From Chondrosia reniformis (taxonomy: Eukaryota > Porifera > Demospongiae > Chondrillida > Chondrillidae): 64,000 nucleotides of DNA. Both the position numbers and the translations under genes were made by a program. This document shows, one piece after another, positions 48,799-60,655 of this stretch. A model generated the notes under the pieces. That model made no database searches. It was not told the DNA's origin and saw nothing but the letters and a program-made list of their open reading frames with translations. The stretch's first letter is position 1. Each line of letters begins with the position of its first letter. The stretch covers positions 1,302,001 to 1,366,000 of the forward strand of contig OX359201.1 of the NCBI GenBank assembly GCA_947172415.1, written 5' to 3'.

Positions 48799-49330
48799 AT
48801 AGCACCTGAACACAGTAGTCGATTAGCCGTATTTTAGACTGCAGGAGGGCGAATGCGAAGTAGCCTTCCCTGCATTGCCTTCCTCTGAGCGTAGCACCTG
48901 AACACAGTAGTCGATTAGCCGTATTTTAGACTGCAGGAGGGCGAATGCGAAGTAGCCTTCCCTGCATTGCCTTCCTCGGAGCGTAGCACCTGAACACAGT
49001 AGTCGATTAGCCGTGCTTTAGACTGCAGGAGGGCGAATGCGAAGTAGCCTTCCCCGCATTGCCTTCCTCGGAGCGTAGCACCTGAACACAGTAGTCGATT
49101 AGCCGTGCTTTAGACTGCAGGAGGGCGAATGCGAAGTAGCCTTCCCCGCATTGCCTTCCTATGAGTGTAGCACCCGAACACAGTAGTCGGTTAGCCGTGT
49201 TTGGTGCGATTAGCCGTGTTTTAGACTGTAGGAGGGCGAATGCGAAGTAGCCTTCCCCGCATTGCCTTCCTCTGAGTGTAGCACCTGAACACAGTAGTCG
49301 ATTAGCCGTGTTTGGTGCGCATCCTCTTTC
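48799..49330. repeat. 92-base satellite, six units
   Basis: AGCACCTGAACACAGTAG recurs at 48801, 48893, 48985, 49077 and 49169 (the last with one change), exactly 92 apart, then at 49280 after a 19-base insertion. Each unit carries TAGTCGATTAGCCGT and GGAGGGCGAATGCGAAGTAG. A 113-residue minus-strand frame is a by-product of the repeat, since 92 is not a multiple of three. Confidence 0.9.
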
Positions 49331-49441
49331 CTCAGAAGCCTTCCGCACCAGCTAGTCTACAGAGGTTTGCTAGCGGCAGCCATTGTGAATGAGTAAATAG
49401 AACTATACGGCATGACGTACGGCACATATATACATATATAC

Positions 49442-50249
49442 AGTACAAGTTACAATATACTAAGGTAATCTAATATAATATAAATAAATAAATAAATAAT
49501 ATAATTAATTCATATGGCTCTAAGAAAGAACCTAGAAACAAAATGGGCATATCATCATAAAGTTTAGGGTATAAAACTCATTTGAAATTAAGGGATTTTT
49601 TATTTAGGCCTCCGTTTGTTAGAAAACAGAGGACAAAGTCTGCATATAAAAGGCCATAGGACTATAGAAAACCTATGGGAAATTTATATGCAAACCACGT
49701 GTTATATTGATAAGGCCTTTATATACGTATATGATGTCCCTTGTGTACAAGTTACAAAATGGTCTCTAACCCTGTTGATTATGCCAATGCATGCAACCAA
49801 CCGTCGGTGTTCTTAGCTCCCTCACAAGGCAAATCAAATCTGCTGTGGTTATTAGCTGAGACCCCTTTAATACTGGAGCCTTTGTTGATATATGGCATGC
49901 AGATGCATCATCTTCAGTCTATACTAAGGTGTGAAAAGGTAATTGGTAGGCCATGTGTTCTACCTTGCAATTGGATGATCTGTATCAACTACTACTCTCT
50001 ATGCAGTAGTTGAGGATTTCAAAGCCTGCAACAGTACTAGTGTGACTAAAGTCTTGTACTGTTTAAAATACTGATTATCCTAGGGGTCACTTGGATCTCT
50101 TTAAATTTGTAACTTGCACTGTGTAGCTAGTACTTGATTGTAATTTTAATATTACATAGTCACTTGGATCTCTTAAATTTGTAACTTGTACTGTGTAGTA
50201 CTTGATTGTAATTTAATATTTTATATATTTGCTAGTAACTTGCACTGTG
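49442..50249. repeat. Family B element with terminal inverted repeats, copy 2
   Basis: It begins with CAGTACAAGTTACAATATAC and ends GTAACTTGCACTGT, its near complement. The left 270 bases match the other family B copies; the right part (49715-50249, with an open frame of about 90 codons) is found inverted at 52747-53283. Confidence 0.65.
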
Positions 50250-50287
50250 TAGTGTACTTGAGTGTAATTAGCTATACATATATATAT

Positions 50288-51070
50288 ACAGTGCAAGTTA
50301 CAATATACTAAGGTAATCTAATATAATATAATATAAATAATATAATTAATTCATATGGCTCCAAGAAAGGACCTAGAAACAAAATGGGCATATAATCATA
50401 AAGATTAGGGTATAAAACTCATTTTAAAAGAAGGGATTTTTTATTCAGGTCTCCGTTTGTTAGAAAACGGAGGACAAAGTCTGCATATAAAAGGCCATAG
50501 GACTATAGAAAACCTATGGGAAATTTATATGCAAACCATGTGTTATATTAATAAAAAATTTCAATTTGTCAGATAACTGTGAAATCAACATACATCATGG
50601 TCCATGTGTATAAGAAACGTCTGACGAAGTTTTGCTTAATTAAATGAGCAAAATAATCAAGATATAATGAAGAATTCAAAGTTACGATTGCGCAAGCTGG
50701 TGATGTATTGTGATGTTTTTCTATTGCGTCACCAACACCTTCGTATGTCGCTCCGTACACACATTTTGTGAATCATGTGACGTTGGGTAAACGTCACCGA
50801 CTCGTTGCTAAAGAAGATCATCCTTTCGAGAACGGCTATGACAAGTCGACGCTCTCCTACGAGAAGGAGCTACCGAATAAGCGAGTTGTAGCGAAGGTTA
50901 GATAAAACGTATTTGTATACGTTCATGCTAAGTTTAAGCCTAAAGTGTTGCTATATATATTGATGTAAAGAAATAAAAGAAATTCGTTTAGACGACCGTA
51001 GTAAAACTGTGGTACTTTAAGCTCCGTCATAATCTGCTTATGTTTTCTATTACTTATCCATGTGTGTACG
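50288..51070. repeat. Family B repeat copy 3 plus flank, tandem duplicate
   Basis: The family B part ends near 50784 (CATGTGACGTT). The next 280 bases are shared only with copy 4, and begin with a GC-richer frame open for about 60 codons (LGKRHRLVAKEDHPFENG and onward) ending TAA. This frame has no ATG and I do not recognise it. Confidence 0.6.
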
Positions 51071-51657
51071 TGTGCAGGAGTGTAATTGGATACGTAGGGG
51101 TGGATTTGGATAAATATGCGTGCGTGCAAGCTCATGAGTTGAGCTGAGATGAGTTGAGATAACGAGTTTCACTATAATGAGACTCCACTCTATATACAGT
51201 GCAAGTAAATTCATGTACACATTCATCCATGGGCTCCTGTGTACCTATTTCCTCATTTAGAGCATTTTAAAAGTCTTTGAATATGACTGTGTGTTCTGTT
51301 TGAGTTCTAGAGGTACATTCTAAGGCAAAGTCTACAATTAGTAATTTGTGTCTCAAGAAAACGTAAATGGTAGCTTTCAAAGTTCATTCATTTGCACATG
51401 TATAAGGAAACGAAATAATCGCTACCATCCCTTGCAGATTCCATACACATTAATGCTCTACATAAGAGTATATACCACCGTATATGCGTAACTCTGATAA
51501 GAACAGCAATTTTTACATACCCAATACGCAAACACATGTCTCGCTTCTTAATCATGCAGAAAGCTGATCAAGGTAAGTAAAGCTAGATCGAATCGGCTTA
51601 CGCAATTATCAAATCTCGAATAGAACGTTTACGCTGTCCAGGACACTTAATATATAT

Positions 51658-52445
51658 ACAGTACAAGTTACAATATACTAAGGTAATCTAATATAATATA
51701 AATAATATAATATAATATAATTAATTAATTCATATGGCTCCAAGAAAGGACTTAGAAACAAAATGGGCATATCATCATAAAGTTTAGGGTATAAAACTCA
51801 TTTTAAAAGAAGGGATTTTTTATTCAGGTCTCCGTTTGTTAGAAAACAGAGGACAAAGTCTGCATATAAAAGGCCATAGGACTATAGAAAACCTATGGGA
51901 AATTTATATGCAAACAATGTGTTATATTGATAAAAAATTTCAATTTGTCAGATAACTGTGAAATCAACATATATCATGGTACATGTGTATAAGAAACGTC
52001 TGGCGAAGTTTTGCTTAATTAAATGAGCAAAATAATCAAGATATAATGAAGAATTCAAAGTTACGATTGCGCAAGCTGGTGATGTATTGTGATGTTTTTC
52101 TATTGCGTCACCAACACCTTCGTATGTCGCTCCGTACACACATTTTGTGAATCATGTGACGTTGGGTAAACGTCACCGACTCGTTGCTAAAGAAGATCAT
52201 CCTTCGAGAACGGCTATGACAAGTCGACGCTCTCCTACGAGAAGGAGCTACCGAACAGGCGAGTTGTAGCGAAGGTTAGATAAAGCGTTTTTGTATACGT
52301 TCCCGTCAAGTTTGAGGCAGAGTTGTTCCTATATTGATGCGAAAGACTGGATTCGTTTGGTCGACCGTATTACTTTGGTAATTTAAGCTCTGTCTTCTCT
52401 TCTTACGTTATCTGTTAATATTTTTACTTGTCCATGTGTAGGAAT
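51658..52445. repeat. Family B repeat copy 4 plus flank, tandem duplicate
   Basis: Partner of 50288-51070, 1.37 kb downstream in the same orientation, highly similar through the family B part and more diverged after about 52290. The plus-strand frame seen in copy 3 is shifted here by a one-base difference. Confidence 0.6.
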
Positions 52446-52489
52446 TAGGAGTGTTTGTTGCGATCATTACGAGAATAAAGCTTTGTTGA

Positions 52490-52640
52490 GTGTCAGCAAC
52501 ATGAATTTACTAATTTCCTATTTATACTGAATTGTATTCCCACTCCTCATATATTGCTGATGCATGAAGACCTCTGGGTCGAAACGTCCAGAATTAGTAA
52601 ATTCATATTGCTGACTTTCAACTAGGCTTTATTCTTATCC
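52490..52640. repeat. Small foldback element, family E
   Basis: TTTGTTGAGTGTCAGCAACATG and its complement flank a core with GAAGACCTCTGGGTCGAAAC, then GTCC. A relative lies at 54945-55075. Confidence 0.6.
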
Positions 52641-52746
52641 ATGTTAGTACGTTTTCCATGTGTACTACATACAGTAACGAAATTGCTTATAGCGAATGTC
52701 TATAAGTATAGTGAAATACTTTGTTAGCTAATTACGCTCAAGTACA

Positions 52747-53440
52747 CTACACAGTGCAAGTTACTAGCAAATATATAAAATATTAAATTACAATCAAGTA
52801 CTACACAGTACAAGTTACAAATTTAAGAGATCCAAGTGACTATGTAATATTAAAATTACAATCAAGTACTAGCTACACAGTGCAAGTTACAAATTTAAAG
52901 AGATCCAAGTGACCCCTAGGATAATCAGTATTTTAAACAGTACAAGACTTTAGTCACACTAGTACTGTTGCAGGCTTTGAAATCCTCAACTACTGCATAG
53001 AGAGTAGTAGTTGATACAGATCATCCAATTGCAAGGTAGAACACATGGCCTACCAATTACCTTTTCACACCTTAGTATAGACTGAAGATGATGCATATGC
53101 ATCTGCATGCCATATATCAACAAAGGCTTCAGTATTAAAGGGGTCTCAGCTAATAACCACAGCAGATTTGATTTGCCTTGTGAGGGAGCTAAGAACACCG
53201 ACGGTTGGTTGCATGCATTGGCATAATCAACAGGGTTAGAGACCATTTTGTAACTTGTACACAAGGGACATAAAAGGCCAAGGCCTTTATATATGTATAT
53301 GATGTCCCTTGTGTACAAGTTACAAAATGGTCTCTAACCCTGTTGATTATGCCAATGCATGCAACCAACCGTCGGTGTTCTTAGCTCCCTCACAAGGCAA
53401 ATCAAATCTGCTGTGGTTATTAGCTGAGACCCCTTATATA
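52747..53440. repeat. Inverted then direct copy of 49715-50249
   Basis: 52747-53283 is the near-perfect reverse complement of 49715-50249, and 53284-53440 repeats the first part in direct orientation, meeting head to head at GGCCAAGGCC. The open frames here are mirror images of the one at 49741. Confidence 0.75.
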
Positions 53441-53699
53441 TATATATATACACATACAGACAGCGGAAGCGTACTCACGTAAGTGTGGGGCTCGCTCAGG
53501 CTCGCCCCAATTATATATCATTTAGTATTGCTTCATACCTCATCAACCAATATATATACCCACTGTATAACAATTATTATTATTATTATTATTATTATAT
53601 TACCCTGATCTTGGCATGTAACCAGTTATGATTATTGAGTTGGCCACAGTGAACTAGTATAATATACGACAGTCTAATTCATATTTGATTATTGTGACA
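53441..53699. other. P450 upstream flank
   Basis: It contains a (TA)n run, a (TTA)n run at about 53575-53598 and the presumed P450 5' UTR. No clear TATA box at the expected place. Confidence 0.4.
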
Positions 53700-56600
53700 A
53701 TGTCAAAGCAAGTTCAATTCTCTTTGAGGTTTTCAAAAACTCTGTCTACTTCTATTGCAAGTAAACCGTCCAAATCGCTGATTTGGAGAAGTACTGGAAT
53801 GAAGAAGCCTGAAATCACGTACACGGTTCCACTAAGAAAGGGTTTAGAAGATTTACCTGTACCGGGAAATAAATGGAAGATACTGGAAAATTTTTTGCTT
53901 CCAGGAAATAAGGATCTGAAAACCCTTTACAATTCGATCAACGAGGGGCCTCCGTTTTCTATTTATCGTTTGCCGCTACCCTTCACTCCATGGCCGCTGG
54001 TGTTCGTACGCTCTATCGAATATGTTGACCTATTAATGAAAAATGAGGGATCGCTTCCGAAAAGGAGGGAAGGAGAGCTGTGCAATTTTATGAAACGCAA
54101 AGGGCTTGGTGCTGGCATGTTCATATCGTAAGTTTATTTAACATGCATGCACGCTTCGAATTATAATCCAAAGAAAATTTATTAATTCGAAACATTTCAA
54201 CATCTCTGCATATTTTGCATTATGTTAAATTCAAAATGCAAACTTTAAGATGTTTTATATTAGAGAGTAGTATATAGGGATGGCATGCACGAAGGCGATA
54301 TGCTTGAACAAAGGTGTGATGTTATAGAGAGTGGTACGGCCTGAATTCATGCATATAATATAAACGGAAAAGGCCATTTTAACGTCCACACGTGTCCATA
54401 CCAAAATGGCTGTCTTCAATCGCGACGTGTGTCGATTCCTGGATCAACTCGATTTCCTAAGGGAATAGGCACCTATATGTTGGCTGCGTACGTAAGTGCA
54501 CTACTAATGACTTATGGTAGAATAGTTACTACACTTTTCAATTAAAATATAGTCTAGTAATTCTATTCTGCCTTGTGGCAACAGTAGCTAGCTATTTTAA
54601 AATTTTAAGTTGAAGTGTAAAAAGTGGTGCGGCCATGGCCGTAGCAGCCGCACCGGAGGCGCCGGCCCTGTTTAATTATCTCAAGTAATTTAGTTTTCAT
54701 CTATTTTATATATAGGCAGACTTTGTCCTCCGTATACGCATTTTCTACCAAACGGAGGCCTAAATAAAAAAATCCCTTTATTTTAATACCCTGAATTTTA
54801 TGCTAATGTGCCCATCCTGTTTCTAAGTCCTTTCTTGGAGCCATATATATATATTTACTTATTTAATTATTTATATTACGTATGTTACCTTATATAAATA
54901 TATTGTAACTTACACTGTATATAATGAAGTGATATAAGGGTTGTTTGTTGCGATCATGATTTAATCCAGAGGTATTATTGAGCAACAGCAACATAAATTA
55001 TTGATAATAGGACGTTTCAACCCGTAGGTCTTCATCAGCAAACATGCTCTGGATTAAAACTGTATATAATATATGCATGCAGGAACTGGGAAGAATGGCA
55101 AACTCTGAGATCTAAAGCTACACCCCAGGTCATACCTCGGAGGATAACTGAGTTTGTTTCTCCAATCTGTCAAGTAGCAGATGACTTAATAAACCACCTC
55201 CTTACAGAGAGGGGGCTTGATGGAAACGTTTTTGACATAAGGGAACCCATGATTAATTGGGCTATGGAAGGTACAGACCTATATAATACATTTACGTATA
55301 TAATATGAATTGTAAAAACAGATCTGATCTAGGATCGCATTATTTTTCTGTTATTTTAAATCCAAAAGGGCCAGTCTTCTTAATTAAAGGCGGGGGTCTC
55401 AGTTAACAACCATACTGTGGTATTTAGACGTTCCACTTGAGGGTCGGTTTAGAGTAGTCACGATCACTGTTATAACACTACCGTATATGCTATATATATA
55501 TGTACTATTTCTAGTAACAATTAAATCCTAACAATCAGTCACAAGTATGCCACACATACATGCACAGAAAATTATGTCAAAGTATATGAGCTAAGATCAT
55601 AATGCTTCACTATATATATGCATGGCTTCTTGGTTCTAGACCATCTGCACAAGATTATTAGTAGATATACATAATGTATATGCAATAAAATATATATAGA
55701 TTACCAAGATAAAGGGTGATGCTCCACTGTAATCTGAGATTTGCCATACTATATAGATGTATAAGTAATTTTAAAAGTTTTCTTGATCAGTGTGACATGC
55801 ATATGCATGGCATGCAAGTCTAAATTATATATATAGATCTTCATGAAACAGTTTCTACAGCTATATATTACTAACTGACCATTTACCATATTATCTCTAA
55901 TATAAGCCCATATCTCTAATGCTAGCCCATCTCCAATAGAAGCCCACTTTTACGAGTCACTGAAAAAATAGAAGTCCAATCCCCAATATAAGCCCACTGA
56001 CAACCAGCCAGAAAAAACTGAACGATTTCCGTAGCCGTATGTTAAATGATTGGCTCTCACTATATATATATATAGTCACAGTGACTGTTAACTTCTATTT
56101 CCTATATATGACATAATAATAGTTGCATGACATTAAAATGTTAGTTAGTGTTTAAAATTTATTTTGAACTAGTATTCTGTATATTAAATCTCTTTAATTA
56201 AAGGTGCCTGGAATATACAATACTGCATTTAAAAAGGGGAGTTTATTGCACTTGAGCCTGTGCTAGGCTATTGTTGCAAATAATAATTATCCAGTGTTGT
56301 TTACTATTTGCAATACTATGTATTTGTATCATGTTATAATTAAGGTATGTTGGCAATATAGGAGTGCTTTACGTGATTTATGGCACCAGACCCATGCATG
56401 AACCAAGTATAATTATTATGTATTATAGGAATGGGAGTTTTCCTTTTTGGAAAAAGGTTGGAAATGCTGAATAATCCAACTTCAAAGATGTTACAGTTGA
56501 GAAAATCTGGAATTACTTTCGTTGAAGGCCTTGCTCCCCTGTTTACGTTCCCACAGCTGTTTAAGTACTTTCCAACACCGAGAAGTGTTGGGTTTGAAAA

Positions 56601-59600
56601 GGCCATTCGATGTCAGCAAAAAATTTTAAAGGAATTAATAGAAGATAAGATTGCACATTTAGTACAAGCTGTAAACACGGGAAATGTAGCTGAACATGTG
56701 AAAGTTGATAATTTCCTAGATCAGTGGCTAAGGAACGACAACATCAGTAGTGAGGATATTCTAATTCTGACAAGGGAACTGTTAGCAATTGGAACAGAAA
56801 CGGTACATGTTACCTCTAGATTTTTCTTTTTAGGGGCTGCCGCAGACCAGCGCTAGCCCCCTCATATTGTTTTCATTTGCCCATTTCGACTTTATATACG
56901 TCAATATATATAGGTTTTGCAAATGGTGGCGTTCAGGGAGCTTTAGTTAACGAAGCTTTTCTATCGTTATTTATAATGTTTAGGACATTTAAACATCCTC
57001 AATCGTTAAGATTAAAGCCCAACGATACGACCAAGTAGTTCGAGTGCAGGGGCTCGAAATATATACTTGTTTCTATATGTGATGATCCCAATGTCTCAAT
57101 GTCACATTTTGCTGGTAGTAGGAATACATTGGTGTCAATATATACTATAGACAGTACTAGATCTACATAATATGAAATAATAATACACATATATATTATA
57201 TATGTGAAAAAGGGAGTTAATTGCAGTGAGCCGTGCAAAGGCTAGGATGATAAGCAAAAATATTCACTGGAAGATATTAGCTATGCCAAACCATCCAAGT
57301 GACAGAAGTCTAATCTTGGCTGGGGGACCGAAGTCCTATTAAAAATGGCAACCAGTGATCAATATCTTCCCGGTGAATATTTTTGTTTATCATCCTAGCC
57401 TTTGCACGGCTCACTGCAATTAACTCCCTTTTTCATTGTGAGCACTCAGTCTCGCTTAGACTGCAGCCGATCTTCGCTTATTATGAAACACTTGTGGTTG
57501 ATTAATAAGTGGAGACAGTCATCCAACTCACCATCATTGAAGTGTACCACACTGATGAGCCCAAATGAGGGCGAAACAGCTGTCTGTGGTTCTTTGATGA
57601 AATTTTTTCCATCTTGGATGACTGGGAGGCCATCACTGGTTGCCATTTTTAATAGGACTTCGGTCCCCCAGAGAAAATTAGACTTCTGTCACTTGGCTGG
57701 TTTGGTGTAATATCTTCCAGTGAATATTTTTGCTTATCATATTATATATGTGTATTATTATTTTATTTAAAGACTTCCACTGCTGCAACATACATGCTCT
57801 TTGAATTGGCTAAGAACCAGGAAGTGCAAGAGAAATTAAAGCTGGAAATTTTGACAGCAATTGGTCCTCAAAATCCTCCAAGTGCACAGAACATTCAGAA
57901 GCTTCCTTATGCCAAAAATATTATCAAAGAAACTTTGAGGTATATACATACGTATACATGTAATACATGCCATGAAATAAACACTGCTAGTCTAGACTTT
58001 ATGTAATTTTAGGAACAATAGTGTGTAGATTTGTAGGATGTATGAATAATAGAGTGTAAATTTGTGGTAGAGACAGAGTGGGCAGCTTTAATCTTTTATG
58101 GACACTAAGCTTTTGTTTTAGTTTCCTATATAAGTTAGTTTTTTTATTTGTAAGAGAGAATTATTAGTGAAGTGATCTTGATCATATCACCAGCACCTAG
58201 TAAGGCTGGCTGACTTAGCTTGCAAATCGACTAACTTACATACATGCACATGGAAGATATGTATATAACTGTAGTACTGGTAATAAATTTGAATTGAGGT
58301 ATATATAATAAATTTGAATTGGGGCATTTTCAGGAAGTAAGTAGTTTTGGAATTTGAACTATGTACATGTCTATGCACTATATGGTATATACACACCTAT
58401 ATTTGTATACTATACCTTACAGATATCATCCGATTAACCGCGGTACTCTACGTCATTTACCAGAAGAAACACAGTTTGGTGAATACCTACTTCCCAAAGA
58501 GGTCTGTGCAACATGCATACAGGGCCATACTATAAGTCTTTCATTATACAAGAAGTTCCATATCCCTATAATATATGTATATATATAGTATATAGGTCAA
58601 TTACACTTTACATAATATTATATATAGGAGGCCCATATAGGAACATATATGTACACGAAAAATCTAATACAAAAATCTAATCTAATACAAAAATCTAATC
58701 TAAATCTAATAAAAAAGCCTATAGGGAACTAAACTTGGAACAGCTGTCTGGCTAGTGGAGCAGAAGAAGAAAGAAAAGAGAAAAGAAAAGACTCCTGTAT
58801 CTTCATCCAAAGCTCTCTCCCGGAATTCCACCCTTCATCAGTGACCCTGTGATCTTATGTGAATCCATGACTGTAGTTATGTACATATTATAATGATTAC
58901 ATAAATTAAAAGTATAATAATAATATTTTCTTACAGACTGTAGTTGTGATTCCAGCCTTAGCCTTCAATCACAACAGTTCCATTTTCAAAGATCCACACA
59001 TATTCAATCCAGATCGCTGGGAAGATAAAGAATTAATGCCATATTCAAATCTTCCATTTGGGCTGGCAGGACCAAGGGCGTGCTACGGTATATACTAATA
59101 TACGTATATAATAATATTAGACAGATATTATAATACTGTATTGTGGTATATACTGTAAATCCCTTATTATTAGCGTGCTATTAAATTTAGCCATATTAGT
59201 GATTTGACATTTACCGCTAAAATTAGAGTCCATTAAATATAGCACTAGTACTAGTACAATACTGTAATTATCTATTACTCTATTACTGTAATTAAGTAAC
59301 ACAACTTCCATACATCTGGCAATTGTAAGTCACTAATATTAAATTCCGCAATGTAGGTGTAAAATCCAGTTTCGCTAACTTTTGGTTCCGCTTGAATAAA
59401 GGGATTTTTACAGTATATGGTTTATTATTAATATAATAACTATCCAGGGAGTGGTATATAGAGGGGACTTATATACAGGAATGGCAAACCAGTAAATGGA
59501 TTAATACTGTATTTGGCGGAGAATTTATTTTCAAATTGGCTGATTGAGACCAATCCAGCAATATTTCAACAGCCAACCTACGTACACTGAAGATAGGAGA

Positions 59601-60054
59601 ATAAAGTTGCCAAATCCCCCAAATGCCATAATTTCAGCAATCTGCCAAATATTCTTCCTGCCAAAATTTCCAACCCTTCAGTATAATTATATAATAGCCA
59701 GAGTGTGTTATATTTGCTTTTACATTCTAACAGGTCGCAGAGCTGCAGAGTTTGAGTTATTGATATTGCTAATCAAGGTATGTATATATTTATACCATTT
59801 GCATGTGCAGTCATATAGTCATTACACTATATTTTTCATGTATGTACGTAAATATACATTAAAAAATTGTTACTTCCAGAATACCTGCCTGTTTACACTA
59901 TGTGTGCATAGCTACTCATATAAACATATTCCTTGTTCTTTAGGTAGCACAGAAGATTCATCTTGAAACAGACCAACAGAGCTTCCAAGTCAAAGGTACC
60001 ACAGTTTTGAAACCAGTTGAACCAATCAGATTGAAGATTTCTCAAAATCAATAA
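53700..60054 (+). CDS. Mitochondrial-clan cytochrome P450, complete, eight exons
   Basis: Heme-thiolate mono-oxygenase, of the clan that in animals takes electrons from mitochondrial ferredoxin and hydroxylates sterol-like or other lipophilic substrates. Exons: 53700-54127, 55083-55270, 56429-56802, 57773-57939, 58433 region (58423-58501), 58937-59087, 59734-59777, 59944-60054; all phases agree, giving 513 residues. The N-terminus (MSKQVQFSLRFSKTLSTSIA) is Arg/Ser-rich like a mitochondrial presequence, then LEDLPVPGNKW. NWEEWQTLRSK is the C-helix. I-helix: AIGTETTSTAA (G327, E329-T330). K-helix E383xxR386 (KETLR). FNPDRW at 435-440. Heme loop: FGLAGPRACYG with Cys461, one residue longer than the usual FxxGxRxCxG. 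The start is the first ATG in frame. Introns carry a family B copy, a hammerhead-bearing repeat, a family A copy and a MITE. Subfamily (CYP27/24/11-like) not resolved. Confidence 0.9.
54707..54924 (-). repeat. Family B repeat, reverse, in P450 intron 1
   Basis: The reverse complement of the family B left part (ACAGTGTAAGTTACAATATA, then GGACAAAGTCTGCC), older than the copies at 50-52 kb. Confidence 0.7.
54945..55075 (-). repeat. Small foldback element, family E
   Basis: On the minus strand: GCTGATGAAGACCTACGGG, then TTGAAACGTCC, flanked by inverted TTTAATCCAGAG arms. It ends just before P450 exon 2. Confidence 0.6.
55897..55995. repeat. Family F repeat fragment
   Basis: Several ATAAGCCCA/AGAAGCCCA words and TCTCCAATAGAAGCCCAC shared with 7119-7215. 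Confidence 0.45.
57198..57740. repeat. Family D inverted-repeat element in P450 intron 3
   Basis: GAGTTAATTGCAGTGAGCC to AAATATTCACTGGAAGATAT at the left recurs inverted at 57353-57430, and the GGCAACCAGTGA part recurs inverted at about 57636-57740, so the element folds on itself. Between the arms lies the hammerhead motif at 57546-57590. Related fragments: 15372-15545, 56236-56300. Confidence 0.7.
57546..57590 (+). ncRNA. Hammerhead ribozyme motif (type I)
   Basis: All conserved parts are visible in order. Stem I: ACCACA (57546-57551) pairs with TGTGGT (57585-57590). Core CTGATGA is 57552-57558. Stem II: GCCC (57559-57562), a six-base loop AAATGA, GGGC (57569-57572). Core GAA is at 57573-57575. 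Stem III: ACAG/CTGT (57576-57583), a loopless palindrome. The cleavage triplet GTC ends at 57584. Every stem pair is Watson-Crick and the G-C closing stem II is kept. Very short stem III is known from hammerheads in animal retroelements, which tend to work as dimers. It lies in sense in P450 intron 3, within a repeat. Activity is not shown. Confidence 0.75.
58657..58867. repeat. Family A rearranged copy in P450 intron 5
   Basis: One part (AAAAATCTAATACAAAAATC, CCTATAGGGAACTAAAC) is reverse, then direct family A sequence (GGAACAGCTGTCTGGC to CCAAAGCTCTC), then the hairpin part reverse (GGAATTCCACCCTTCATCAG). It is a chimera of inverted pieces. Confidence 0.55.
59153..59413. mobile_element. Tc1/mariner-like MITE, copy 2
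   Basis: Ends CTGTAAATCCCTTATTATTA and AATAAAGGGATTTTTACAG are near-complementary; TA flanks both sides (59151-59152, 59414-59415). It is related to 42725-42940 (shared TCCATTAAAT, CGCTAAC words). It lies in P450 intron 6. Confidence 0.65.
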
Positions 60055-60316
60055 ATTGGAATCAGAAATATTTTAGTATTGCGTAGTAGCTATGCACATT
60101 GCATTCGGTTATTGATGTTTTTCATTTAGAACAACCATATAATTTCAGACTTCTTTGTTCAATATGTACCCTTATTATATATGTAACATTATTCTGAAAA
60201 TTTAAAAATCCATTAAAATACATGTACACAACACTATACTGTATATACGAGAAGCGTTAATCATAAATCGAAACCGATTAACTTTTGCGTTTAACAGTCA
60301 CCGGTGCATCAGAGCG

Positions 60317-60616
60317 ATGAAGCGTTTACCGATGTGGAAATTGTTCAGCGGTGCTATATCGAGGAGACTCTTTGGACGAAGGTTGTTTGGTAATGAAATA
60401 ACTGAACGATCAAGTAATCACTACTTCCCGTGCCTGTACAAGTTAGTATATCTCCGGATCCGTATATTTCCGTGTTACTTTAACTATTCATCATGTGAAT
60501 AAGGATGTATACATGAAACGGTATGTAATTACGACTCTGCTAGCTAATCAATGTATTTATTGACACTCCATATAGTCAAGCATCATTGTCATCATCACCA
60601 TCACCATCATCATCAC

Positions 60617-60655
<39 letters not shown>

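Noticed and set aside
49007-49348. 113-codon minus-strand frame
   Set aside because: It is a by-product of the 92-base satellite; the repeated peptide changes frame from unit to unit.
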